A stretch of DNA of 64,000 bases from Aliiglaciecola lipolytica (lineage in GTDB: Bacteria > Pseudomonadota > Gammaproteobacteria > Enterobacterales > Alteromonadaceae), in the NCBI RefSeq assembly GCF_018860635.1, contig NZ_JAHKPT010000004.1, forward strand, positions 248,001 to 312,000, written 5' to 3'. This document shows, one piece after another, positions 27,500 to 36,013 of this stretch (position 1 is the first letter of the stretch; the number at the start of each line of letters is the position of its first letter). The notes under the pieces were generated by a model. It was not told the origin of the DNA. It was given only the letters and a program-made list of their open reading frames with translations, and made no database searches. Both the position numbers and the translations under genes were made by a program.

Positions 27500-29089
27500 T
27501 TAACCATTTGTCAAAGCCCTTGACTCTGACAAGTGGTTTGCACACCTTTCAATGTGTTGGGCGACATGGACTAACCAGCGAAAAGCATCCAGCATGTTAG
27601 TCGCATCTACTATGTTAAACTCATCGTTGGTTACTCTTGTAAGTATATTATGCCTAAATTCCCGATGTTCAGAATTGAGTTTTTTGTATAATTCAGTCAC
27701 CTTTTTCATTGGTGTTGACCATTGGTTTTGCTCAATTCCGCTGACTAATGTTGTTATTGCCTCGTTTAGTTTAATAGACCAATCATTGAGTTCAGTGGGT
27801 AGGGAATTAGAAAACCTTTGACTGGGTAATTCTTCGCATCGTTCATGTAACCTTTGCATATGATCCAAAGTGTGGATCATATTTAATAGACGTTCTTGTT
27901 GCGCGCTGTTTTCAACCGGGATGGAATCTATAAATTCACGAGAAACATCAATATCGGTCTGTAGTTCAACCAGTTTAGTGGCCATTGAAGTGTCTTTTTG
28001 CAATATTTCTGACGTGGTTTTTAATAACGAAATCATTTGTTTTCTTAACGAATCCAGCGCTAAATCTAGTGCAATTGAAGGTTGATTAAGAATGCTGTCG
28101 TCTAACTGATCTGAATTTGTTTTTTGATTAGATCGAATTAAGCGTTCTATCACTTTTGCAAAAACGTTGCTAAAGGGTAAAACAATAATGATCCCGAGTA
28201 AGTTAAACGTCGAATGAAAAGTAATTAGCGCTATTTCTGCATGTTCAACGATAGGCTCTGCCGTAAGGTATTCCCATGCCACTACAAAAGGCGTAACAAA
28301 CATTAAAGCGGTTACACCTGTAAATAGATTATAAATCACATGAGAATAGCCAGTACGTTTAGCGGCTATAGATGCCCCCGTTGTTGCCATTAGTGCGGTT
28401 ACAGTAGTGCCAATGTCCATTCCTATCACCAGGGTTGCTGCTACTTCAAAATCAATTAAATCGGAATAAAGCGCAGTTAATGCAGCGGCGACACCGGCGC
28501 TTGATGATTGGATAACGAGGGTAAAAAGAATAGCAAAACCTAAAACCGTTAATTTTTGCAATAAGGTGGAAACCGACAAACCTTCGAATGAGAAAAAATC
28601 TCGCAGGCTAGACATACTTTGTTGGAGTTCAGTTATTCCTACAAAAATAAGTCCAAAACCCGCAATAGTTAGCCCTAATGCGGCTAAGTTCGTTTTAGCA
28701 AACAGACGAAGAAGAGCGCCACTAAAAATAAGCGGAAACGCAATTACACCGAGTTTAAGTTTAAACCCAAACAATAAAACCAACCATCCGGTAATGGTTG
28801 TTCCTATGTTAGCGCCAAATATAACGCCTAGCGAATGACTAAAAGTCATTAAACCAGCTCTTACAAAGCCGACCGTTGCCACAGTTACTGCACTAGAGGA
28901 TTGTAAAATGGCTGTACTCAACGCGCCACAAAGTGCGCCAGAGTAGGGGCTGCGAGTGTATTCCATTAAACGAACTCTAATTAATTTACCTGCGAGATCT
29001 TTTAAACCGTCAGTCATAACTATCATGCCAAGCAAGAAAAGTCCGACGCCGCCTAAAATCTCTGCAAATAGTGTCCATTTATCTGTCAT
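27500..29089 (-). CDS. Na+/phosphate cotransporter family protein (NptA/YjbB type) with PhoU-like tail
   Basis: 529 residues. Two copies of the Na/Pi cotransporter core carry the signature QSSSA (LQSSSAVTVATVGFVRAG near residue 63 and IQSSSAGVAAALTAL near 195), each within TM bundles covering about 5-320. The cytoplasmic C-terminal half (about 350-529) is helical and PhoU-like (LQTDIDVSREFIDSIP, HTLDHMQRLHERCEEL). It probably moves phosphate by sodium symport; the direction, uptake or efflux, cannot be told. It is convergent with gldA with only 11 bases between, and monocistronic. Confidence 0.9.
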   Translation of the reverse strand: MTDKWTLFAEILGGVGLFLLGMIVMTDGLKDLAGKLIRVRLMEYTRSPYSGALCGALSTAILQSSSAVTVATVGFVRAGLMTFSHSLGVIFGANIGTTITGWLVLLFGFKLKLGVIAFPLIFSGALLRLFAKTNLAALGLTIAGFGLIFVGITELQQSMSSLRDFFSFEGLSVSTLLQKLTVLGFAILFTLVIQSSSAGVAAALTALYSDLIDFEVAATLVIGMDIGTTVTALMATTGASIAAKRTGYSHVIYNLFTGVTALMFVTPFVVAWEYLTAEPIVEHAEIALITFHSTFNLLGIIIVLPFSNVFAKVIERLIRSNQKTNSDQLDDSILNQPSIALDLALDSLRKQMISLLKTTSEILQKDTSMATKLVELQTDIDVSREFIDSIPVENSAQQERLLNMIHTLDHMQRLHERCEELPSQRFSNSLPTELNDWSIKLNEAITTLVSGIEQNQWSTPMKKVTELYKKLNSEHREFRHNILTRVTNDEFNIVDATNMLDAFRWLVHVAQHIERCANHLSESRALTNG

Positions 29090-29396
29090 TCAATTTGCCC
29101 ATAAGTTATCCATGCTACTGAGACACAATGTGTCCAGCTTGAAACTCTTCTAATCATGCAATTTTGTAACCCTGACACTGTAATATTTTCACAGATGCAG
29201 ATATTAGATTAGTCTAGAAAACACAATTTTGAACCAATAAAAAAGATAGGTAAGAAAATAATTCTTTTAAATCAATGCATTTAGCCAATTTGAGCATACC
29301 AAACGAGTTGCCACGTCCACATGGTCCAGTCTTTGCTCCATACCTAGTGCAGTCAACAAACGTCTTATTTAACTTCAACACTAAACGGAGAATTTT
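29090..29396. other. Intergenic region upstream of the Na/Pi gene and csbD
   Basis: Divergent promoter region for the Na/Pi transporter (minus) and csbD (plus). No gene, repeat or clear operator was found. CsbD has a reasonable ribosome-binding site (CGGAG) just before its ATG. Confidence 0.4.
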
Positions 29397-29591
29397 ATGA
29401 ATGATGATCAAATTAAAGGCAACTGGAAAGAGTTAAAAGGTAAAGTACAGAAGAACTGGGGAAAGATTACCAATGATGACCTTGATAAAATGGAAGGTAC
29501 TCGTAAAGAGTTAGTTGGTAAGGTCCAGCAGTCCTATGGAAAATCCAAAGAAGAAGCGGAAAAACAAGTCGATCAATTCCTTAATAGCTAA
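29397..29591 (+). CDS. CsbD family stress protein
   Basis: 64 residues, almost entirely a CsbD domain: MNDDQIKGNWKELKGKVQKNWGKIT, DDLDKMEGTRKELVGKVQQSYGKSKEEAEKQVDQF. Highly charged, soluble, no cysteine. Members are general stress-response proteins of unknown molecular function (E. coli YjbJ, B. subtilis CsbD). It stands alone with its own terminator. Confidence 0.93.
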   Translation: MNDDQIKGNWKELKGKVQKNWGKITNDDLDKMEGTRKELVGKVQQSYGKSKEEAEKQVDQFLNS

Positions 29592-29614
29592 TTTTTCGTT
29601 ACTTTAAAAAAACT

Positions 29615-29643
29615 AGTGGTCGGTAAATACCGACCACTTTTTA
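29615..29643 (+). terminator. Rho-independent terminator after csbD
   Basis: Stem AGTGGTCGG/CCGACCACT (29615-29623 and 29630-29638) with a TAAATA loop, followed by a T run. Confidence 0.9.
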
Positions 29644-30820
29644 TACCGTACTAAGAAACGATCATTAACCATATTTCAAAAGCTTCATGTAATAACTTCC
29701 TGAATCATTCCTGAGTAAACCCTAAATCTCAATTCCCAAAATCTTAAAACTCTGAATCTTATAAGAGTATGTTCGAACCTCTAAACACTCAATTTAAACG
29801 GATGAGTGCTTATTAAGTTAAAGTGATGATCCAACAAAGATTAAATGGCCACAGAAAATAAATTCCTCTAAAACAAATCTTCTAATTGAATCTAGTTTGC
29901 TCAAAACAAAAATAAGAGTAACAGCACCGTACGTAAATTCTGACAACTTAGGTACGTTAAATTCAAAAAGCAGAAGCACACAGACTCGTTAAATAAGCCC
30001 ATATTTTATCAAAAACGCCCGAGAAGCCCTCTCATCCACATTAATACTAATATTCGTATAATGTATATTATGTTAAATTAAATATAGTTTTATTAATAAG
30101 TGCTTACTCTCGCTGCCCGACACCACCAGAATTGACGTATTGAGGCTAAATGAGATTTTTTCACCCCTCTTTGAATTTAATAATTAAATTATTTTTGTAG
30201 GAACTCTTGCGTTTAATTTGATTGGAGTTGGTTTGTTGAATGGCAATTATTGAATACTATGATTTAATAGGTTCACTTCTTATAAAGCCCTAGATACTTT
30301 TAAACACTGATCGTTGAAATATGATCTGATTGAATGGTTTGCTTTTGTTTCTACAAACAGCTAGAAATTACTCTTTGGCTAATAATTGAAAGTGTTTTTC
30401 TTTCTCGGAAACTTACAAGCATCGACTGACGTTTCAATTATTGAACGCTACCAAGGCCCAGTTAGTAAATCTTACTAGTTAGTGGTTAATCGAGTCTTGT
30501 TTAAAAATTTCTCGATTACCTATTCTAGTTTATCTCTGTGATCTCAGTACTTTGTGATTAGCATTTCAAACATTAGTATTTTAAAAGAATAATTGAGTGT
30601 CATTTTATTGGTATTTGAAAATTGACAGCCTAGCAATAGCTAAAATGAAGTGATTGTTTAGAGTGTTACATGGGTTTAAATAGCTGCAAATAAATACTTT
30701 TTCTCAATGTGGTAAGTGAATCATGGTTATATTTTGCGAATTTATTAACCTTTAGCTAAATTATTTAGTTATTGTTAGCTATAGCTAAATAATTTAGATT
30801 TTTGTAGTGAAAAAGTATTT
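29644..30820. other. 1.2-kb AT-rich region without a recognisable gene
   Basis: No reading frame with plausible coding character on either strand. Structures seen: imperfect direct repeat GTACGTAAATTC (29929-29940) / GTACGTTAAATTC (29952-29964); inverted repeat AATAATTGAAA/TTTCAATTATT (30381-30391, 30432-30442), with further copies of the core TCAATTATT or its complement near 30244 and 30588; hairpin GGTTAATCGAG/CTCGATTACC (30484-30520, one bulge); inverted repeat at 30756-30797. It may be a decayed gene region or carry RNA genes; nothing can be named. Confidence 0.5.
30756..30797 (+). promoter_or_regulatory. Inverted repeat just upstream of a secreted-protein gene
   Basis: Two 13-base arms, CTAAATTATTTAG (30756-30768) and CTAAATAATTTAG (30785-30797), are exact reverse complements, 16 bases apart, and end 23 bases before the ATG at 30821. 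The spacer also holds a TTAGCTATAGC near-palindrome. Position and symmetry suggest an operator; a cruciform or mRNA leader hairpin is the alternative. Confidence 0.5.
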
Positions 30821-31249
30821 ATGAAACAACGGTACCTCAGCTTATTGGTATTTTTAGGGTTTTGTGTTGAAGCGTCTGATTCAAAACCCGTTATAGCTAT
30901 TTTTGATCGGAAAATTGAATTGCCCAGCAATTGTGTCCGAAATATAAAACAAAGTAATCAAACGCAAATATCTTATTATTGTTCAGCAAATAATATTAAG
31001 TCTGACATTTGTGAAGTGATTGTTACTGCTAATGATTTTAATCAAAGCATTATTTCAAACTTGGTAGCGGATTTAAGTTTAGACAGTAACTCGTATAGAT
31101 TGAACCAGTTTAAAGTATCGGAGTTGTCTAAAAAGGACAGCAATACGGCATTTCGTATCTACACTTCAATATGTAACGCTGACGCATGTATTACTATTTT
31201 TGGAAACTATCAAACTGTTGTTTCTGATATAAAACAACAATTGAGGTAA
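30821..31249 (+). CDS. Hypothetical exported protein with several cysteines
   Basis: 142 residues. MKQRYLSLLVFLGFCVEASDS is a signal peptide. The mature part has five cysteines (NCVRN, YYCSA, DICEV, SICNADAC), likely paired as disulfides in the periplasm. No family recognised. It is followed 8 bases later by a DUF3592 gene, probably one operon. An inverted repeat precedes the start. Confidence 0.65.
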   Translation: MKQRYLSLLVFLGFCVEASDSKPVIAIFDRKIELPSNCVRNIKQSNQTQISYYCSANNIKSDICEVIVTANDFNQSIISNLVADLSLDSNSYRLNQFKVSELSKKDSNTAFRIYTSICNADACITIFGNYQTVVSDIKQQLR

Positions 31250-31257
31250 TTAAACAG

Positions 31258-31752
31258 ATGATTGAGTATACAAAAGAAATGTGGGGGCTAGCCTCTGAAG
31301 GAGAAAAGCAAGGTGTACTCTTTTTTGTCGTCCTCTACCTGTTGATAGTGTGCTTATATTCTTTTATCAAACAAATTTTAATACGACAGTGGCCTGTAGC
31401 AAAAGGTACTTTATTAACAGCCTCTGTTGAACAATCGGGAGTACCGCAAATTCTTTTATCCGACCAAGAATATAAAGTGAACTCGTTATATGCGTATCAG
31501 GTCTCAGGTAAAGTGTATCAAGGAAAACGAGTGTCCCCATGGATTATAATTGCCTCGCACAATGCTAAATTCATCCTTAAAACCCAGTTAAATAAGATCA
31601 AAAAAAATGAAGATGGCAGCGTAAATGTAATTTATAACCCTAAAGCACCCGCTAAAAGCTATTTATTAAAACCAGGCGTTATTGGTATGGTTATCACTTT
31701 CGGTATCGCGGTTATCCCGCTGCTGTTATATTTTCAAGAATACTGTGCTTGA
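31258..31752 (+). CDS. DUF3592 domain membrane protein
   Basis: 164 residues. One TM helix near the N-terminus (VLFFVVLYLLIVCLYSFI), a soluble central part with the DUF3592 pattern (QWPVAKGTLLTASV, YAYQVSGKVYQGKRVSP, VNVIYNPKAPAKSYLLKPG), and a second TM helix at the C-terminus (GMVITFGIAVIPLLLYF). Inner-membrane location is likely; the family function is unknown. It is probably co-transcribed with the secreted cysteine protein upstream. Confidence 0.8.
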   Translation: MIEYTKEMWGLASEGEKQGVLFFVVLYLLIVCLYSFIKQILIRQWPVAKGTLLTASVEQSGVPQILLSDQEYKVNSLYAYQVSGKVYQGKRVSPWIIIASHNAKFILKTQLNKIKKNEDGSVNVIYNPKAPAKSYLLKPGVIGMVITFGIAVIPLLLYFQEYCA

Positions 31753-31848
31753 GGTCTTAAAAAGCACATAGGTATCGCCTCAGAACAGCACTTTAGTGGA
31801 TTTTCATTTAGCGTTATGCAACAACCATAACCCTTCCCTATTTTTTAT

Positions 31849-32430
31849 TTAATGCTGCTGTAGCCTGTTATACACACATAAACTCGCGTAAGCATCGTTG
31901 GATGCATAAAGTATTTGTTTTGTTGTTAACGTTATATTTGACCAATTACTTTTCTGTGCAGATTTCGAGAGTTTTTGATGCAGTATCATGGCAACCGCTA
32001 ATCTCGCCCCAACCTTGTCCTTTAGATTAAGATGTTGCATCACTGAACTAGACAACTCTTCTGTATTGACCAATTCAACAGCAAATTTTTTACGCAACAA
32101 CTTTCGATCAACGGTTAAGCCGAACCCTACTTTCTTAATCTCTGGATTTTGCAAAATAGGCAAAATTACAGTTAACGCGTCCAAAAAATGCGTTTGAAAT
32201 AAATATGAATTATTAAGCGTGGATAACTGAATTAAATGAGGGCCATCAGAAACCTCCCCTTTAACAAATACAGGTTTAGATTCAGTATCAAAACCAAGTG
32301 CAACATGCTCTTCTAGTATTTGTAAAACTTGTTTTGCTCGTTTGTCAGTAGTCACAACTTCTACTTTATCTACAGGTAAGCCGACAAATATCGGTAATTG
32401 ATTTATTTCATCCTTTGTTGGCCTATCCAC
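31849..32430 (-). CDS. RNase D-like 3'-5' exonuclease domain protein
   Basis: 193 residues, a single DEDD-type 3'-5' exonuclease domain with no HRDC domain. Metal-binding acidic residues: GFDTES (DxE), VGFGLTVDRKLL and YASNDAYASLCVYNRL (DEDDy-type with Tyr in the last motif). Substrate, RNA or DNA, cannot be told; close relatives are annotated as 3'-5' exonucleases. GTG start. Transcribed alone and convergent with the DUF3592 gene. Confidence 0.85.
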   Translation of the reverse strand: MDRPTKDEINQLPIFVGLPVDKVEVVTTDKRAKQVLQILEEHVALGFDTESKPVFVKGEVSDGPHLIQLSTLNNSYLFQTHFLDALTVILPILQNPEIKKVGFGLTVDRKLLRKKFAVELVNTEELSSSVMQHLNLKDKVGARLAVAMILHQKLSKSAQKSNWSNITLTTKQILYASNDAYASLCVYNRLQQH

Positions 32431-32576
32431 TAGGTACCTCTATTTAGAAAGTTTTAGGAAGTACACCGTAAATCAAGTTCACCTGTTTGGGCAACTCATC
32501 TTCGACGATAAATAATGAATATCTTACCTACAAAGCGCCAATCTAGGAGATATAAAAAAACCTTAAGGAATTAATT

Positions 32577-32666
32577 ATGTTGCGTAATGTCCATGTTAAT
32601 ATTCAATTATCTAAACTCAGTTTAAATTCGTATCTAAAGACTGAGCATAATGATTTAACACAATGA
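32577..32666 (+). CDS. Possible 29-residue small protein or leader peptide upstream of ydbH
   Basis: ATG at 32577 has AAGGA (32565-32569) seven bases upstream and runs 29 codons to TGA, 38 bases before the ydbH GTG. The sequence (MLRNVHVNIQLSKLSL...) has no recognisable feature. Only the strong ribosome-binding site supports it. Confidence 0.25.
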   Translation: MLRNVHVNIQLSKLSLNSYLKTEHNDLTQ

Positions 32667-32704
32667 CTTAACAAAGTGCATTAGAAATCAGGAAGATAAC
32701 CTAA

Positions 32705-35305
32705 GTGACACAAAAGAAATCAACCATCAGTAAAGTAATACGAACTTTCGTCGTTTTGTGTTTGGTGCTTATTTTAGCGCTGCTGTTTTCGTTTGTGTTT
32801 AGAAACTCGTTGGTAAAATGGGTAAGTTCCTTTTGGCTAACAGAGGATGTTTCCATAGAATGTTTAGACTTCGACGTTGGTATGGATCCTTTATTAGTCA
32901 TCAAAACATTATGTCTCAAGGCCGAAGGTATAGAGATTCAAATCAATAACGCAGAATATACTATTGCCTCAAGCGAGTTTTCTAAACGCAATTTTATTAC
33001 TCAAGCCAATGTCAATATCGAACGCATAGATGTACTCCATCAACAAATCCCCTACTCATCAGACGCTGATCCTGAAGCAAGCCCTGTCGCATTTGAGCAA
33101 ACAGTAGCTAACAATGAGTTATGGTCACTGCCAGAGCTTTTGCCGCTGATTAAAATTGACCAAATCAATATAGATTCTTATCTTTTTGAACACGTTTTAA
33201 GTATTAGCATTTTTCAACCCAGTCGCTCGGAACTGGCCATTAGAGGTGACATAGAGGCAAATCTGGTGATAGCTAAAGGCAATGTTAGCGGCGATTTTAA
33301 TTGGTCTGGAAAGTTAATTTTATCGCAAAGCCAGCAACTTGAAATAATGAGTCAGCCTTATCAAGGATATATTAAAGATTGGCAAGGTTTGATGGAAATG
33401 CCAATTCAAAGCCATTTTCAATACTCAGGGTCAATGCTTCAAAGCCAACATGAGTTTAACCTCAGCAATGTTATTACATTTGATAATTGTGCGATCCCAC
33501 TGCAAGTTGATGGGGTCATAGATACCCAGTTAATTTTGACATCGTTGCAACTGCAAATAGACCTCAGCTCTTTACATACTCAAGTAACAACGAGTCAATG
33601 TAGTTCGGCGACAGCGGTTACCACTGCAGTCAATCTAGATTCTTGGTTAATAGACATCCCTGCACTTAATACTGTATCTCAATCGGGTATTACGCTGCCA
33701 GAAATTAACCTCATGTCTAATGCAGTGGAAAATCCAGTAAAAATTAAGTTGAATGATATTCAAATAAGTAGTCAAAACGATGTGAAATTAAATTATCAGA
33801 TGACACTAAATTCCAATGCAACCGCTATTTTAAGTGCTGATAGTGCTCAATCTATTGACGCAAAACTAAATATCACGGCCTCTGGGAGTATTTTAAAAGA
33901 GGCTGAAGAAACTCGAATTAGCGGTACTGAGAACCTTTTTCAGATTAGCGATGTAACAACCGATTTAGGCACAATTAAATCCGTTAATACTCGCTTCGAT
34001 TTCGCTTTATTAAAAAGCGCTGATGGCCCTTGGAAAACAAGTGGTAATGGTCAGATTCAGGCTAACGAGTTAACAAATAAAGCATTAACTATTCGTTCTC
34101 TGGTCACTGATTTTAACATTGAGCAAGACACAATCGCTCTGTTAACCGTTAATCTTAAAACTAAGCTGCAAGGGATTCAAAATGATAAATTTGCGGTGAA
34201 AACGGTTAGTAACGATCTCAGCTTTAGTTTCGCTGAATTTCAACAAATCAGTGGCAACGGGAAATCAAAATTACAAGGCATTACTGCAAATACTGTCAAT
34301 ATAAGTAGTATCGATTTTAACCATCAAGTTAACGGCCAGATTCAACCCTACAAGTTAGCTGGGAACCATGAGTTTACTTTGCCTTCTGGTTTATTAGGGA
34401 ATCTATTTCACGATGAGCAAAATATATCGGTTTTAGTGCCTGAACAGTCAGTAACCTATCTTAATTCCATTGTGAAACAGTTAGCACCAGAGCTGAATTT
34501 GTTAACCGGAAAACTAGCGGTGAGTTTAACAAAGGCAAATGACGAAAGTGACTTCAACGGTAAGGCTATGCTGAATAATTTGAGCGCCGAATACCAAGAT
34601 TATCAGATAATAAATGCACAAATTGACGCTCCATTTATACTTGATTCATCTGGAATTCAGCTTAACAATGGCAAAATTAACGTAGAAGAGATTAATGTAG
34701 GCGTCCCCATGACGCAGATTGACGCAAGTTTAAGTATGCACGATAGTGTGCCTAAGTTAGATTTTGCCCAAGCCCACATTATTGGCGGACAAGTGACACT
34801 TTCTGACTTTTGGCTAGACAACCGAAAACAATTACTTATGCTGGATATTAATGATATTGATTTAAAGCAACTGGTAGATTTACAAAATCAAGAAGGTATC
34901 GAAGTTAGTGGTGAAGTATCTGGAGATCTACCCATTTATTGGGACTCTGGATTCAGCACAATTGACAAAGGTATATTATTAAACGATGGGCCTGGTAAGT
35001 TAAAAATAAGCAATAACGAAGCCTTTAACGCCATCAAACAACAGCAAGATCAATTGGCCTTTTTAGAAAATGTCGAATTTAGCAAGCTTTCAAGTGAAGT
35101 ATCTCTGTCGGATGATGGCTGGTTAGATTTGAAAATCGGAATAAATGGAATTAACCCTGAAAAAAACCAAGAAATAAACTTTAATTACAGCCATAAAGAA
35201 AACATTTTCACGTTATTTAAGTCAATGCGAATAACTAACTCAGTTCAAAATTCCATTGAAAAACGCATTCAACAAAGATTATCAAATAAGGATAAGAATC
35301 TGTGA
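32705..35305 (+). CDS. ydbH: YdbH family AsmA-like envelope lipid-transport protein
   Basis: 866 residues. One N-terminal TM anchor (VIRTFVVLCLVLILALLFSFVF) and a very long beta-rich periplasmic part with repeated strand patterns, ending in the conserved dicarboxylate region (GEVSGDLPIYWDSGFSTIDKGILLNDGPGKLKI). YdbH with TamB and YhdP forms bridge-like proteins carrying phospholipids between the inner and outer membranes. GTG start with AGGAAG upstream. It overlaps ynbE by four bases, and ydbL follows: the same operon as in E. coli. Confidence 0.9.
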   Translation: MTQKKSTISKVIRTFVVLCLVLILALLFSFVFRNSLVKWVSSFWLTEDVSIECLDFDVGMDPLLVIKTLCLKAEGIEIQINNAEYTIASSEFSKRNFITQANVNIERIDVLHQQIPYSSDADPEASPVAFEQTVANNELWSLPELLPLIKIDQINIDSYLFEHVLSISIFQPSRSELAIRGDIEANLVIAKGNVSGDFNWSGKLILSQSQQLEIMSQPYQGYIKDWQGLMEMPIQSHFQYSGSMLQSQHEFNLSNVITFDNCAIPLQVDGVIDTQLILTSLQLQIDLSSLHTQVTTSQCSSATAVTTAVNLDSWLIDIPALNTVSQSGITLPEINLMSNAVENPVKIKLNDIQISSQNDVKLNYQMTLNSNATAILSADSAQSIDAKLNITASGSILKEAEETRISGTENLFQISDVTTDLGTIKSVNTRFDFALLKSADGPWKTSGNGQIQANELTNKALTIRSLVTDFNIEQDTIALLTVNLKTKLQGIQNDKFAVKTVSNDLSFSFAEFQQISGNGKSKLQGITANTVNISSIDFNHQVNGQIQPYKLAGNHEFTLPSGLLGNLFHDEQNISVLVPEQSVTYLNSIVKQLAPELNLLTGKLAVSLTKANDESDFNGKAMLNNLSAEYQDYQIINAQIDAPFILDSSGIQLNNGKINVEEINVGVPMTQIDASLSMHDSVPKLDFAQAHIIGGQVTLSDFWLDNRKQLLMLDINDIDLKQLVDLQNQEGIEVSGEVSGDLPIYWDSGFSTIDKGILLNDGPGKLKISNNEAFNAIKQQQDQLAFLENVEFSKLSSEVSLSDDGWLDLKIGINGINPEKNQEINFNYSHKENIFTLFKSMRITNSVQNSIEKRIQQRLSNKDKNL

Positions 35306-35481
35306 AAAAACTGCTCATATTGGTTCCTGCAATGTTTATCATTGCTTGTACGCACACAGTGCAAGTTGAAACCAAAGAACCGATTACAATTAATATTAAC
35401 GTTAAAGTTGACCATGAAATTAGGGTTAAAGTTGACAAAGAATTAGATGATATCTTCAGTGATGACAGTGAATTATTTTAA
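35302..35481 (+). CDS. ynbE: YnbE family outer-membrane lipoprotein
   Basis: 59 residues with a GTG start overlapping the ydbH stop (GTGA at 35302-35305). Lipobox FIIAC with the lipidated Cys at residue 16, then THTVQVETKEPITININVKVDHEI, closely matching the EPITINMNVKIEHEI core of E. coli YnbE. YnbE partners YdbH at the outer membrane by beta-strand augmentation in current models. Confidence 0.92.
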   Translation: MKKLLILVPAMFIIACTHTVQVETKEPITININVKVDHEIRVKVDKELDDIFSDDSELF

Positions 35482-35490
35482 GGAGTTATG

Positions 35491-35808
35491 ATGAAATTTT
35501 TACGTATAACAATGTTAAGTACCCTACTCTTTTGTAGCGCTGTATTTGCTCTAGAGTTAGATGATGCTAAACAAAGTGGTTTAGTCGGCGAACAAGACAA
35601 CGGCTATTTAGGCGCGGTAGTAAACCGCTCTGATGTGATGGAATTAGTTGGTGAGATCAATGTTAAACGCAAAGCGAAATACATTGAGTTGGCAAATAAA
35701 AATAATATATCTTTAGCACAAGTTGAAAAATTAGCCGCTAAAAAAGCCTTCGAAAAAACCGCTAAGGGCCACTACATCAAATATGATGGTGATTGGGTGA
35801 AAAAATAA
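35491..35808 (+). CDS. ydbL: YdbL family periplasmic protein
   Basis: 105 residues from the second of two adjacent ATGs (35488 and 35491); the second lies five bases after AGGAG (35481-35485). Signal peptide MKFLRITMLSTLLFCSAVFA, then the DUF1318 core: LDDAKQSGLVGEQDNGYLGAVV, VNVKRKAKY-type INVKRKAKYIELANKNNISLAQVEKLAAKKAFEKTAKGHYIK. In E. coli YdbL helps YdbH-YnbE assembly. Last gene of ydbH-ynbE-ydbL. Confidence 0.92.
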   Translation: MKFLRITMLSTLLFCSAVFALELDDAKQSGLVGEQDNGYLGAVVNRSDVMELVGEINVKRKAKYIELANKNNISLAQVEKLAAKKAFEKTAKGHYIKYDGDWVKK

Positions 35809-35880
35809 TGGTCAAGGGGTTTTTGACTATCTAAATATCATCATTTGATTGTCAAAAGCCTCAGCTTGCACGACCGCAAT

Positions 35881-35982
35881 ATGGTCAATGAGCAAACTGA
35901 CAGAGATTTATGCATGGATGCATTAAAACGTCTCGAAGAAAAAAATAAACAACATCAGCAATTATTGAAAAAAGCAAAATAA
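35881..35982 (+). CDS. Short charged reading frame, possibly the displaced N-terminus of the next gene
   Basis: 33 codons from ATG 35881 (the frame is open further upstream to a TTG at 35845). The end (MDALKRLEEKNKQHQQLLKKAK) is an amphipathic charged stretch. It stops two bases away from the start of a basic, hydrophobic frame that lacks any ATG. An extra A in the A6 run at 35968-35973 would explain the split. There is no convincing ribosome-binding site for the ATG. Confidence 0.35.
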   Translation: MVNEQTDRDLCMDALKRLEEKNKQHQQLLKKAK

Positions 35983-36013
35983 ACGGATCTTTCCAATATT
36001 TTTACTCGCTATT

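Noticed and set aside
29644-30820. CRISPR array or integron-like repeats in the gene desert
   Set aside because: Repeats are short, unevenly spaced and imperfect; no regular spacer structure and no cas or integrase genes in the window.
32577-32666. Confident call of a ydbH leader peptide
   Set aside because: Only the ribosome-binding site supports it; no composition or attenuator structure was seen, so it is kept as a low-confidence candidate only.
35968-35974. AAAAAAG run as a programmed -1 frameshift site (dnaX-like)
   Set aside because: The reading phase is AAA AAA G, not A AAA AAG, and the downstream membrane-protein frame needs a +1 shift. An insertion or base error fits better.
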